The notes beneath the pieces were generated by a model. It ran no database searches, was not told the origin of the DNA, and was given only the letters and a program-made list of their open reading frames with translations. A program made the translations under genes and the position numbers. This document shows, in pieces, positions 16,196 through 24,880 of a stretch of DNA of 64,000 nt; position 1 is the first letter of the stretch; every line of letters starts with the position of its first letter. The stretch comes from CAXQUZ01 sp942491145 (GTDB lineage: Bacteria; Myxococcota_A; UBA796; UBA2385), in NCBI GenBank assembly GCA_942491145.1, contig CALOBC010000061.1, forward strand, positions 119,435 through 183,434, in the 5' to 3' direction.

Positions 16196-17563
16196 ATGTC
16201 CGACCTGCCCGCAGCCATCACCGCCGTGCCCCGCCGTGTGTTCGTGCGCACCATGGGCTGCCAGATGAACGTGTACGACTCGGGCAAGATGCACGCCCTG
16301 CTCGGCAGCAAAGGCTGGCAAGCGACCGACGAGATCTCCGATGCCGACCTCGTCATCGTCAACACATGCTCCATCCGTGAGAAGCCGGAACACAAGCTCC
16401 ACTCCTTCCTCGGTGAGGCCTTTGCCCTCAAGCGCAGCCGCGCGGCCCGACAGCCGCTGACCGTGGCTGTTGCGGGCTGCATCGCCCAACAGGAAGGCCG
16501 CAAGCTGCTCGATCGATACCGCGAGCTGGACCTCGTGTTCGGTCCCGACGCGGTGCCCAAGATCGTCGAGCTCGTCGACTCCGCCCAGCTCCGCCCCACG
16601 CTGGACACCGAGTTTCTGGACGCCGACGACTACGTCTTCTCGTCCGAGCTCGATCCCCGCTCCGTGGGCCAGGTCAGCGCATTCGTCACCATTCAGAAGG
16701 GCTGCGACAACAAGTGCACCTTCTGCATCGTGCCCTACACCCGCGGCCCCGAGCTCTCCCGCACCAGCGCCGAGATCATCGATGAGGTCACGCGTCTCAC
16801 CGAGTCTGGAGTGCGCGAGATCACGCTGATCGGCCAGAACGTCAACTCATACGGCCTCAAGGTCCCCGGCGAGAAGACCTTTGCGGAGCTGCTCTACGCG
16901 GTGGCCGCCGTGCCCGGTGTCGAGCGCATTCGCTACACGACCAGCCATCCCCGGGACATGGGCCCCGACGTGGTCCAGGCCTACCGGGACCTGCCCCAGG
17001 TCACCAGCTATCTTCACCTTCCGGTACAGTCCGGATCCAATCGCGTGCTTCGCCGCATGAAGCGGTTCTACACGCGCGAACGGTACATCGAGCTGGTCGG
17101 CGAGCTGCGAGATGCCCGTCCCGATCTGGTCCTGTCCACCGACATCATCACCGGCTTTCCGGGCGAGACCGACGAAGACTTCGACGAGACGATGAGCTTG
17201 CTGGAGACCTTGCGCTTCCACGCTGCGTTCTCCTTTAAGTACAGCCCCCGGCCGGGCACCCCGGCGCTCAAGTTCCTCGACCGCAACGAAGAAGTCGACC
17301 CCAAGACCGCCCAAGCTCGGCTCGCCCGGTATCAGGCACGCCAGCGCGAGATCGCCCTCGAGGAGCACCAGAAGCTCGAAGGTCAGATCGTCGATGTCTT
17401 GGTTGAGGGCACGTCCCGACATGACGAAGGCGTCATCTGCGGGCGCACCAGCACCTTCAAGACCGTGAACTTCCCGGGGTCGGCCGACCTCGTGGGCCAG
17501 ACCATTCCCGTGCGGCTGACCCGAGCGTTCACCAACAGCTTCCGCGGCGAACGCCACGGGTGA
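16196..17563 (+). CDS. miaB: tRNA-2-methylthio-N6-dimethylallyladenosine synthase MiaB
   Basis: The 455-residue radical-SAM methylthiotransferase has all three expected parts. The N-terminal UPF0004 domain holds three Cys (MGCQMN, NTCSIRE, AGCIAQQ) for one 4Fe-4S cluster; the radical-SAM core has CDNKCTFC for the second; a C-terminal TRAM domain follows, which binds tRNA. The enzyme adds a methylthio group to i6A37 in tRNAs that read UNN codons. Length and motif spacing are normal. ATG 16196 is chosen because the protein should begin shortly before RRVFVRTMGCQMN; a longer in-frame start at 16139 overlaps the likely promoter. Confidence 0.97.
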   Translation: MSDLPAAITAVPRRVFVRTMGCQMNVYDSGKMHALLGSKGWQATDEISDADLVIVNTCSIREKPEHKLHSFLGEAFALKRSRAARQPLTVAVAGCIAQQEGRKLLDRYRELDLVFGPDAVPKIVELVDSAQLRPTLDTEFLDADDYVFSSELDPRSVGQVSAFVTIQKGCDNKCTFCIVPYTRGPELSRTSAEIIDEVTRLTESGVREITLIGQNVNSYGLKVPGEKTFAELLYAVAAVPGVERIRYTTSHPRDMGPDVVQAYRDLPQVTSYLHLPVQSGSNRVLRRMKRFYTRERYIELVGELRDARPDLVLSTDIITGFPGETDEDFDETMSLLETLRFHAAFSFKYSPRPGTPALKFLDRNEEVDPKTAQARLARYQARQREIALEEHQKLEGQIVDVLVEGTSRHDEGVICGRTSTFKTVNFPGSADLVGQTIPVRLTRAFTNSFRGERHG

Positions 17564-17593
17564 GCGCCGCCGGCGGGCCGCCCACCCTCAAGC

Positions 17594-18340
17594 TCAGGAG
17601 CTCAGGCGGTAGCTGGCCTTCTTGGTGAACAGCGGGCTCTTGTCGCCGCTCAGCTCCATCTTGGTCACCCGCAGCTCGATCACACCGCTGCTGTCGAGCA
17701 CCGGCGCTTGGGTCTTGATCCACACGAACGTGGGGCCCAGGTCCGAGACGCCGCTGCGACCCACAAAGTTGCGGTTCTCACCGACCTTGCGCTCGTCGAT
17801 GTAGACCTCGGCGATCAGCCAGTAGTCTTCGATGTGGTCCACCGCTTGGCGGGCCACCAGCACCGGCAGCTCCAGCACCACCGCATCCAGATCCGTCGCG
17901 ACAACCACAGCCGGGAAGCTGCCCGTGAGCGGGGACTTGCCCTTGGTGCTCAGCGAGATCTTGCCCGCCGCCACGGCCTTGGGGGCGGCGGCTCGGGGCT
18001 TGGCATCCATCGGCGGATCTTCATCAAAGAAGGAGTCCTCCGGCAGCGCGCCCATGTCCGGCAGCGGGTCGCCCCCACCTTCGTCCAGCCCCAGGTCGAT
18101 CGGCGGCGGTGGCACGTCCCAGTCGGGATCCTCGTCCAGCCCACCACCTGACGGAAACTCGTCGGGGTCCTCGTCCATCAGGTCGTCGTCCGCCGGCTTG
18201 TCCCCCTTGTCCTTCTTGTCGCTGCGCGCTTCCTTGAGGAAGTCATCACCCAAGTCGTCCAGCGACTCTTCATCCTGCGCGAAGCTCACAGCCGGGGCCA
18301 ACAACAACGCAACGGCCAGGCAGATGCGGGACAAGGACAT
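17594..18340 (-). CDS. Secreted acidic protein of unknown function
   Basis: The 248-residue product has a clear signal peptide ending in VSFA-Q (about residues 1-22). Next comes a low-complexity acidic and Pro/Gly-rich stretch of about 110 residues (repeated DEDPD and GGGLDED patterns). A folded C-terminal domain of about 110 residues ends in KASYRLSS. That domain looks beta-rich and contains YWLIAEVYIDERKVGENR, but I do not recognise it. It is probably periplasmic or surface-exposed. It converges on miaB and is divergent from the ABC permease gene, with about 85 bases between the starts. Confidence 0.72.
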   Translation of the reverse strand: MSLSRICLAVALLLAPAVSFAQDEESLDDLGDDFLKEARSDKKDKGDKPADDDLMDEDPDEFPSGGGLDEDPDWDVPPPPIDLGLDEGGGDPLPDMGALPEDSFFDEDPPMDAKPRAAAPKAVAAGKISLSTKGKSPLTGSFPAVVVATDLDAVVLELPVLVARQAVDHIEDYWLIAEVYIDERKVGENRNFVGRSGVSDLGPTFVWIKTQAPVLDSSGVIELRVTKMELSGDKSPLFTKKASYRLSS

Positions 18341-18425
18341 GGGGACTCGGGGGAAAGCGGGGCACAGGAATCTGCAGATTGCGCGCAAGATAGGAGATGA
18401 GAGTGCACTGTCAACAGCCAGCTTC

Positions 18426-19877
18426 GTGACACCTCTCGGTTCCCAGGGGTTCCCGGCCCTGGCCAGCCGGACGGGCGCCCCAACGGCCCCGGCTGATTAT
18501 GGACCGCGCCCTGGAGCCGCCCTGTCTGTCGAAGCCGCCGCACCCCGCCGCCCCCTGGACCTGGAGGCCACAAACACCTACGCCGAGGTGTTCTCCACCG
18601 TGTCCCGACGCGCCGGTGGGGGCTGGAGCGCACTGCTGCCCATCGTGGCTGCCGCCGCCGCAACCCCCCTCGCACGTCCGGTGATGATGGGCTTTCTCGA
18701 CCATGGTCGGATCGCCAGCGGCACCGAAGGCATCGCCCTGCGGCTCGGCGCCCTCGTGGCCGCAGCCATGGCGCTGCACACCTACACCGATCTTGTGCGC
18801 TCTCCCGATCGGGCCATCCTCGACGCCCACCCGGTCCAGCCGAGGATGCTGCTGCGGGCCATCGCCTGGCGCACCGCCCGACAGCGCCTCTACCTGCCCA
18901 TCGCCTCGGCCATCCTGATGCTGCCCATCGGCCTGGAGGGCAGCTGGACCGCCTTCGCTGGCGCATGCGGCGTGGTGTTTGGGGCGTGGCTGTCGATGAT
19001 TGGAGTGGGCTTCACAGTCCACCTGGGCGGCGTGTGGGCCGGCATGAGCCCCGCCCTGGCCCAAGTCCTCGACCTGCTGCGCGGCGACAACCCCCGCATG
19101 CAAGCCGCCCTCATCTACGCGCCCGGCGTCGCCTTGGCCATCGTGGGCTTGGCGGTGATGTGGTCGGCGGGCGGCCTCGCCTGGGCACTCAAGGGAGACA
19201 CCCGCGGCTGGGCCTTTCTCGCGATTCCGCCTGCCATCGGGGCCGTCAGCTGGGCGTTGGCGGGCCCCCTCGCCGACCGCCAATATGTGCGTGCGACGGC
19301 CCTGCTCACCGAAGTCGACGGGCTGTCGACATCCACCGAGTCCGCCGAAGAGTCCCGCCGGGTCTACCTGGAGTGGCTGGCGGGAGACAACCGCCCCGAG
19401 CTGCTCCGCCAGCTCCGGCAGGCGTGGCGTGCCCACCGCACCTGGGCCTTCGGCGGCTGGCTGCTCGGCATCAGCGGTGCCCTCGCGGGGTGGTCCGGCG
19501 ATCCCGGCGTGACCGGCCGCCTCATGGCCGCATCGGGCGGAAGTGCACTGCTCATCGCGCTCTTGCCCACACAACTCGCCCTCGGTGATCCCCTGTGGCT
19601 GGACCGTGCGCTGGGGGTGCGCCCCAGCTCCGTGCTGGGGGCCCGGGCGGCCACTGGCTGGCTGTATGCCCAAGGCGCCCTCGTCCCCGCCATCGCCACG
19701 TCCCTGTTCCGCCACGGCGCCGACGCGGTGCCGGCCCTGCTCGCCATCGAGCTGCTGACCGCGACGGCGGCCACGTTCGCCGCGTGGCTCGCCGGTCGCA
19801 TGGGCCACCGCGCTGCCTGGATCTATGGTCCCACTGCCCTGCTGGTCTGGGCCGCCCTCGCCGGAGCCACCACATGA
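18426..19877 (+). CDS. ABC transporter permease-type membrane protein
   Basis: About 483 residues with many hydrophobic segments (for example LLPIVAAAAATPLA, SAILMLPIGL, FAGACGVVFGAWLSMIGVG, LLVWAALAGA). The gene overlaps the ABC ATPase gene by four bases (ATGA), so this is almost certainly its membrane partner. The family looks like ABC-2-type exporters but I see no specific signature. The start is uncertain: GTG 18426 is the first possible one after the divergent promoter region, and GTG 18588 is the alternative just before the first hydrophobic block. The frame is open further upstream, but there it is antisense to the secreted-protein gene. Confidence 0.72.
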   Translation: MTPLGSQGFPALASRTGAPTAPADYGPRPGAALSVEAAAPRRPLDLEATNTYAEVFSTVSRRAGGGWSALLPIVAAAAATPLARPVMMGFLDHGRIASGTEGIALRLGALVAAAMALHTYTDLVRSPDRAILDAHPVQPRMLLRAIAWRTARQRLYLPIASAILMLPIGLEGSWTAFAGACGVVFGAWLSMIGVGFTVHLGGVWAGMSPALAQVLDLLRGDNPRMQAALIYAPGVALAIVGLAVMWSAGGLAWALKGDTRGWAFLAIPPAIGAVSWALAGPLADRQYVRATALLTEVDGLSTSTESAEESRRVYLEWLAGDNRPELLRQLRQAWRAHRTWAFGGWLLGISGALAGWSGDPGVTGRLMAASGGSALLIALLPTQLALGDPLWLDRALGVRPSSVLGARAATGWLYAQGALVPAIATSLFRHGADAVPALLAIELLTATAATFAAWLAGRMGHRAAWIYGPTALLVWAALAGATT

Positions 19878-20587
19878 GCGATCCCTCCCGCGTGCTCGTC
19901 CACGCCGACCAGCTTGGCCGCGACTTCGGCCGGGTCACCGCCGTGGCCGACGTCAGCTTCCAGCTCCGAGCGGGCGAGCTTGTGGGCCTCGTGGGCCCCA
20001 ACGGTGCCGGCAAGTCCACCACCCTCAAGATGCTGACGGGCGCGCTGCTCCCGACACGGGGCAGGGTGGTCATCGACGGCATCGAGGTGGCCAGCGACCC
20101 CAACGGCGCCCGGGCCAAGATGGGCATCGTGCCCGAAGAGCCCAGCCTCTACGAGTACCTGAGCGCCAACGAGATGGTCGGGTTTGCGGCGCGCATTCGG
20201 GGGGTGCCCCAGTCGGCGTGTGCCGAAGCCATCGCGCTCACCGGGCTGGGTGCCGACGCGGACCGGCTGATTCGGGAGTACTCCCAAGGCATGCGCCGAA
20301 AGACCGCCCTGGCCTGCGCACTGGTGGCCAAGCCGCCGGTGCTCTTCCTCGACGAGGCCCTCAATGGGCTCGACCCGCCGAGTGCTGCCCGGGTGGTGCG
20401 TGCCCTGCGCCAAGCGTGTGATGAAGGCGCAACCGTGCTGCTGTCGACCCATGTGCTCGACACGCTCGAGAAGCTGGCTGACCGTGTGGTGATGATTCGC
20501 CAAGGCCGCGTGCACGCCGATGTTCCCGCGAGTGAGCTGCCATCCCTGCGCGCCGCCTTCGAGGCTGAAGCCACGCCGGTGCCCTGA
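19874..20587 (+). CDS. ABC transporter ATP-binding protein
   Basis: The 237-residue ATPase subunit shows Walker A GPNGAGKSTT, a signature-like YSQGMRRK, Walker B VLFLDEALNGLD and an H-loop LSTH. It resembles the ABC-2/CcmA-type subfamily that pairs with multi-span permeases lacking a binding protein. The start overlaps the permease stop. The signature Tyr-Ser-Gln-Gly differs from the usual LSGGQ but is common in this subfamily. The cargo is unknown. Confidence 0.93.
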   Translation: MSDPSRVLVHADQLGRDFGRVTAVADVSFQLRAGELVGLVGPNGAGKSTTLKMLTGALLPTRGRVVIDGIEVASDPNGARAKMGIVPEEPSLYEYLSANEMVGFAARIRGVPQSACAEAIALTGLGADADRLIREYSQGMRRKTALACALVAKPPVLFLDEALNGLDPPSAARVVRALRQACDEGATVLLSTHVLDTLEKLADRVVMIRQGRVHADVPASELPSLRAAFEAEATPVP

Positions 20588-20662
20588 ACTCGGGCCCCGC
20601 TGCATCCGTTGCTCTGGGTGTCCCCCGCTGCCCCCCTGCGCTGCGGCCCGGACGAGGAAACC

Positions 20663-20800
20663 ATGCGCGACGGACCCCTGTGGATCAGCCTGATACTCGG
20701 CGTTCTCTTCTTTGCCGGCGACACCCAAGACATGATGGGTGTGGACTGGCGCCAGCCCATAGTGGACGCCTCGCTGTGGGTGACGGCACCCTTTCGCTAG
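20663..20800 (+). CDS. Small membrane protein (45 residues)
   Basis: A short open frame starts at ATG 20663 with GAGGAAA correctly placed upstream. The product has one hydrophobic segment (LWISLILGVLFFAG) followed by a polar tail ending in VTAPFR. It lies 75 bases after the ABC ATPase gene on the same strand. I do not recognise it. The good ribosome binding site and the single clean membrane segment favour a real gene, but there is no homology evidence. Confidence 0.5.
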   Translation: MRDGPLWISLILGVLFFAGDTQDMMGVDWRQPIVDASLWVTAPFR

Positions 20801-20911
20801 GGCGCTGACAGGGCCCGAGCCGCCCGCGCCCATTGCCGCGACCGCCCCCATGACTTAGCGCCAGCGATGCGTGCTCCCGGGACCCCCACTCCCCCGGTGC
20901 CCGCTGGAGCG

Positions 20912-21172
20912 ATGACCATGATTGGCGCTGGTGCCGGCCTCACGCCCTTGACCACTGCTGCCCTCAAGCAGCTCCTCCGCGCGACTTGGAAGGGTGAGGT
21001 CACCTTCCCCCTCGACATCGCGGAGCTCACCCGCCATGGGCTGCAGTACTGCGCCACCGACGTGCTCCATGCCCTGCGGGGCCTCGATCAGAGCGCGGTG
21101 CAGCACACACTCGTCAATGTCTTGGCTGAGCGTCGAGCGATGGCGATGGGCACCCACAAGAACATACGCTAA
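20912..21172 (+). CDS. Hypothetical small soluble protein
   Basis: The 86-residue product has a plausible folded composition (helices such as ALKQLLRATWKGEV and AVQHTLVNVLAERRAMA) and no membrane segment. I prefer ATG 20912, with a GGAG-type site upstream, over ATG 20867, whose first residues are low-complexity Pro/Gly. It converges on the hydrolase gene at 21196. I do not recognise a family. Confidence 0.55.
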   Translation: MTMIGAGAGLTPLTTAALKQLLRATWKGEVTFPLDIAELTRHGLQYCATDVLHALRGLDQSAVQHTLVNVLAERRAMAMGTHKNIR

Positions 21173-21195
21173 AACACGCATCCACGCCAGAGTGC

Positions 21196-22050
21196 TCAGC
21201 GCTCCATGCGGGACAGCGCCAGCATCTTGCGGTGCAGCGCGTGACGGGCGGCCAACACACCGCTCGCGAGCCAGACCGGGCGGCCCGTGGCTTCTCCCGG
21301 CGGGTGGTCATTGATCTGGAACCAGGCCAGCCCCGCCTCGTCGCACGACCACATCATCCGCAGTGCATGGCGCAGCTCGCCGGGACACGTGTGGTCGTCT
21401 TCGGCTTGCAGCCGCGCATACGGACACATCAGGCGCCGCACCAGCCCACTCGCCGCGCGGTCCCGCCACCAGGTCTCGTCGTCGGTGCCCAGCACGCCGT
21501 CGCCTTGGGTGGACACCACCGTGTCCCGGTCCGCGGGTCCCTCCCAGTCCAGCACCCAATGGGGCGCCGTTCCCAGGCTCGCCGCCGCACCCACCGCCAT
21601 GAAGCTGCCCGCGCCCAAGCCAACAATGCCCACCCTGGCGGCATCCACGCGAGAGACTTCGCTGAGGGTCCGCCACGCCACCGCGACGTTGTCCTGGTGC
21701 TCTGGACCGCCTTGATCCTCTTCGCCCCACGAGGCGCCCCGGCCAGCGGGATCAAAGACCAGCACCGCGAAGCCCAGTCGGCACAGACCCGCCGGGCTCA
21801 CCGGCGCCTCACCCGCCAAGAGCGCCTCCATCCCGTCATTCTGGTCGGGACAGAGCACCACCCCCGGCAGGGCCGTGCCCTTCAACGGCAGGAACAGCCG
21901 CGCCGCGAGGGTGTAGCCAGCGGTGGACGTCAGGCTGAGGTCCAGCACCTCCATCTCGCCGCCCCGCAGCCGCCGGGCCAGCCGAAGCACACTGCGCTCC
22001 ACCCGGCGGAGTCGCGCGACGGTGGTGGGTTCCAACAGCTGCATCTCCAT
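21196..22050 (-). CDS. Alpha/beta hydrolase-fold protein with non-canonical nucleophile elbow
   Basis: The 284-residue product begins at ATG 22050, preceded by AGGAGG. It has the hydrolase layout: an early strand LPGVVLCPDQNDG, a FDPAGRGAS turn, the elbow strand VGIVGLGAGSF and a late ARLQAEDDHTCPG region. The position that normally carries the Ser nucleophile in GxSxG reads Gly (GLGAG), with Ser two residues later. The protein may be inactive, or may use another residue. It is the last gene of the minus-strand operon running from 29249; the gap to the M28 peptidase gene is 100 bases, the largest in that operon. Confidence 0.8.
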   Translation of the reverse strand: MEMQLLEPTTVARLRRVERSVLRLARRLRGGEMEVLDLSLTSTAGYTLAARLFLPLKGTALPGVVLCPDQNDGMEALLAGEAPVSPAGLCRLGFAVLVFDPAGRGASWGEEDQGGPEHQDNVAVAWRTLSEVSRVDAARVGIVGLGAGSFMAVGAAASLGTAPHWVLDWEGPADRDTVVSTQGDGVLGTDDETWWRDRAASGLVRRLMCPYARLQAEDDHTCPGELRHALRMMWSCDEAGLAWFQINDHPPGEATGRPVWLASGVLAARHALHRKMLALSRMER

Positions 22051-22150
22051 GGGGCCTCCTGGTGGGCGGGGGCATCGGCAGGTCCACCCCCGGTCACCCG
22101 TCGCACAATCCGGCTTGATAGCGCACCCACCGGCCAAGTCCAGGCCGAGC

Positions 22151-23614
22151 TCAGGCGCGCGCCTTCGGAGGCGGCGTTCGCTTCGAGCGTCCCACGGCCG
22201 GCAACGCAAAGAGCAGCACCGCGCCCCAGGCCGCCGGCGGCATCAGGCCGTGAAAGGTGAGCTGGCGCAGACCATCGGGGCGCAGCAGCACCAGCGCGGT
22301 CGCACACGCCAGCCACGGATGCACCCGCGACAACAGCGCCCCCACCGCAAAGGGGAGCGCAAACAGCGGCCCCAGCCCCAGCGCCAACCCCGTGGTCAGC
22401 ACCCCGGCCACAGGCGCGCTGCCCCGGGGACCCAGCACCCGCCGCGCCCCCAAGAACCCCGCCAGACCCAGCACTGTCGCGATCGGTGCCGCCGTCCACC
22501 ACCCGGTCTGGGGCGCCCCCATCACCGCACCGGCAGTGACCTCAGCCTCGGCGGAAGCGAACAAGCCCAGGCCGGTCACCGCGGCCATCACGGTCGCGCC
22601 GCACATCGCCGCCAGCAGCCCCGTCCCGAGCTGCCGCGGCAGCTCCCGCAGGTTCTCGCGCTTGCGCAGGTCCCACATGCCGCTGCCCAGCGCGCCCACA
22701 ATGAGCATCCAGGTCAGCCACCCAGGCACCACCCGGCCGCCCACAATCGCGCCTGCCCGGCCAATGTCGGGACTCGCCCGATCCCCATCCGACCAAGGCG
22801 CCGCCGGACCCTCCGCCGGAGGCAGCGGTGCATGGGCGAGCTGATCGAGTGCGGTCACGGTGGCCACAAGCGCTTGGGGCTCCCAGGTGCGGTCGGACGC
22901 CTGGTGGTACCGGGGGAACACCTCGCCCGGCCCTTGGCCCAGCAGCAGCATGCCCGGTACGCCCCGGACTACGAACGGTCCGTGGTCCGAGCGCTCGCCC
23001 CGAGGCAACAGCTGGCTGTAGACCCGGTAGGCGAAAGGCACCCTGGGCAGCGGATCGAGCGCACCGGCCAGCCAGCCCAGGCGCGCGTCCCCCCACGGTG
23101 GACCGAGCCCCATGATGGCCAGGTCGCCATGGCCGACCAAGTCCATCGCCACCACCAGCTGGGGCAGCCCGTTCGTGAAGGGCCCTTCCCGGCGCACGGC
23201 GGCCTCCGCCATCACACGGGAGCCGACCAGCCCCACCTCTTCACCGGTGGGAAACCCCAAGCACAGGTCCGTCGCGTGGGTGTCCCGGGCCAGCTCCAGC
23301 AGCGCGGCCACGGCCGCCCCATTGTCGATGGCCCCCGGACTGGCTGGCACCGAGTCCGTGTGGGCCAAGAACAGACGGCTCGGTTCCCCCCGGCAGGCCA
23401 CCAAGTTGCCCTGGGTGCCCACCGACACCGCCGACCAACCCGCATCCGCCAGCCGCTGCTGCACGCCGGCCGCGACCTGCGCTTCTCCAGGGCCACCGGT
23501 GGGGCGAGGTCCGACGTCCTCCACCATCCAGCGAAGGTCGGCCTCCATGCGCGCAATGGATGGGGCTCCGAAGGCCGCGCCCAACACCGCGAGTCCGGCC
23601 AGAGTCCCCACCAT
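22151..23614 (-). CDS. M28 family metallopeptidase fused to a membrane domain
   Basis: The 487-residue product has an N-terminal signal-like segment and a zinc aminopeptidase domain of family M28: HTDSVP (His85, Asp87), GAIDNGAA (Asp97), the catalytic pair in PTGEEVGL (Glu125, Glu126), AMDLVGHGD, and the last zinc ligand in YHQASD. The second half (about residues 300-480) has several hydrophobic segments and no recognised catalytic motif. The peptidase domain should therefore face the periplasm on a membrane platform, as in the vacuolar/ER M28 enzymes. It starts 15 bases after the stop of the upstream ATP-grasp gene, so it probably belongs to the same operon and may cut or process the amide product. 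Confidence 0.87.
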   Translation of the reverse strand: MVGTLAGLAVLGAAFGAPSIARMEADLRWMVEDVGPRPTGGPGEAQVAAGVQQRLADAGWSAVSVGTQGNLVACRGEPSRLFLAHTDSVPASPGAIDNGAAVAALLELARDTHATDLCLGFPTGEEVGLVGSRVMAEAAVRREGPFTNGLPQLVVAMDLVGHGDLAIMGLGPPWGDARLGWLAGALDPLPRVPFAYRVYSQLLPRGERSDHGPFVVRGVPGMLLLGQGPGEVFPRYHQASDRTWEPQALVATVTALDQLAHAPLPPAEGPAAPWSDGDRASPDIGRAGAIVGGRVVPGWLTWMLIVGALGSGMWDLRKRENLRELPRQLGTGLLAAMCGATVMAAVTGLGLFASAEAEVTAGAVMGAPQTGWWTAAPIATVLGLAGFLGARRVLGPRGSAPVAGVLTTGLALGLGPLFALPFAVGALLSRVHPWLACATALVLLRPDGLRQLTFHGLMPPAAWGAVLLFALPAVGRSKRTPPPKARA

Positions 23615-23629
23615 GCGCCCCCCCTCGGT

Positions 23630-24856
23630 TCACCGTGCGTGGACCTTCAGCGTGGCCGCGATGTCCGCGAGAATACCCTTACACACGTCATAGTCATCAT
23701 GCACCACGGTCAGCCAGGCGTTGGCCTTGTAGCCCGCGTCCACCGGCTGGGTGTGGGTGCCCGGGGGCGGCAGGTGGGCCTTGAGGATGTGGGCACCGTA
23801 CCGAGCGTGCAGCGCGTCCACGCCGCTGTAGCCGGCGATCACACCGTCCCGATCCGGCCGAATGGCGACCATGCCTGCACAGCCCCGCCGCCCTGGCCGA
23901 CTGGCGACCCGACCCTGAGCCATGGCTTCGCCCCACGCCTGGTACAGATCCCAGCGTGCCGACGCGCTGTAGATGTCCCAGACCCCCACGCCCGGTGGCC
24001 GGGCCCCGATCTCGTTGAAGACCAGCCCCTTGGTGCTGGCGAACCACTCCATGTGGGTGGCGGAGTGGCGGATGCCCAGCGCATCGATGACGCGCCGGCC
24101 CATGCGGCGAAGCTCTTGGTAGCCTGGGGAGTCCAGCCGGTTGGTCGTCACCAGATAGGGGTTTACCCCCCGGTGCCGCATCGCCTGGAGCACGTTCGGG
24201 TAGTAGTGGCTGATGGCCTCAAACACGATCTCACCATCGACGGTCAGCGTGTCGAAGAAGCCCTCGTGGCCATCAATATAGTCTTCCGCGGTCCAGTTGC
24301 CGCGGCCGCTGTCCAGCCCCCGCTCGGCGATGGCGTTCTCCAGCTCCTCGCCGTTGTGGACCTTCACGGTGCCTTGGGCACCGGCGCCGTCTCGGGGCTT
24401 CAAGATGAACGGGAAGCCGTTGCTCTGGGCAAAGGACCGGGCGTCATTGCCCGTGTCGACCGCACCCTGGGCCGCACAGGGGATGCCGTGGGCCATCAGG
24501 AAGCGCTTCATCTCGAACTTGTCGCGACAGCGCAGCACCGACAAGCTGGACAGGCCCGGAATGCCCGTCCGCTCCCGCACCTGGGCGGCGGCCAGCATGT
24601 GGGCTTCCACCGTCGCTTCGAGCCGATGCACCCACGGTCCCCGCGCCTGAATGCGGCGCACGGCCCCCTCCAGCGCCCCGGCATCACACACGTTGGAGAC
24701 CTGCTCCCAACCATCGAGCCAGCTCCGCAGCTCGCCGTCCAATTGGTCCCACGACGCCTCGCCCACCCCCGTCACCCGGGCCCCGGCGTGCTTGAGGGCT
24801 TGCGCAAAGCGCCGCTGGTTCGCCGGAAAGTGCGGCGCGACAAGAATCACATGCAT
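23630..24856 (-). CDS. ATP-grasp ligase (carbamoyl-phosphate-synthase-like type)
   Basis: The 408-residue product starts with a Rossmann-like pre-ATP-grasp domain (MHVILVAPHFPANQRR). The ATP-grasp fold follows: CRDKFEMKRFLMAHGIP, the ATP lysine in FILKPRDGAGAQGT, the hinge TAEDYIDG and the metal-binding FNEIGARPPG. This class of enzyme makes amide or peptide bonds through an acyl-phosphate. The sequence lies between the esterase gene (24 bases upstream) and the M28 peptidase gene. The substrate is unknown. It is only distantly similar to the second ATP-grasp enzyme of the same operon, so the two probably catalyse different ligations. Confidence 0.87.
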   Translation of the reverse strand: MHVILVAPHFPANQRRFAQALKHAGARVTGVGEASWDQLDGELRSWLDGWEQVSNVCDAGALEGAVRRIQARGPWVHRLEATVEAHMLAAAQVRERTGIPGLSSLSVLRCRDKFEMKRFLMAHGIPCAAQGAVDTGNDARSFAQSNGFPFILKPRDGAGAQGTVKVHNGEELENAIAERGLDSGRGNWTAEDYIDGHEGFFDTLTVDGEIVFEAISHYYPNVLQAMRHRGVNPYLVTTNRLDSPGYQELRRMGRRVIDALGIRHSATHMEWFASTKGLVFNEIGARPPGVGVWDIYSASARWDLYQAWGEAMAQGRVASRPGRRGCAGMVAIRPDRDGVIAGYSGVDALHARYGAHILKAHLPPPGTHTQPVDAGYKANAWLTVVHDDYDVCKGILADIAATLKVHAR

Positions 24857-24880
24857 GGGTTCGGTCCTCAGGGTGCCCGC

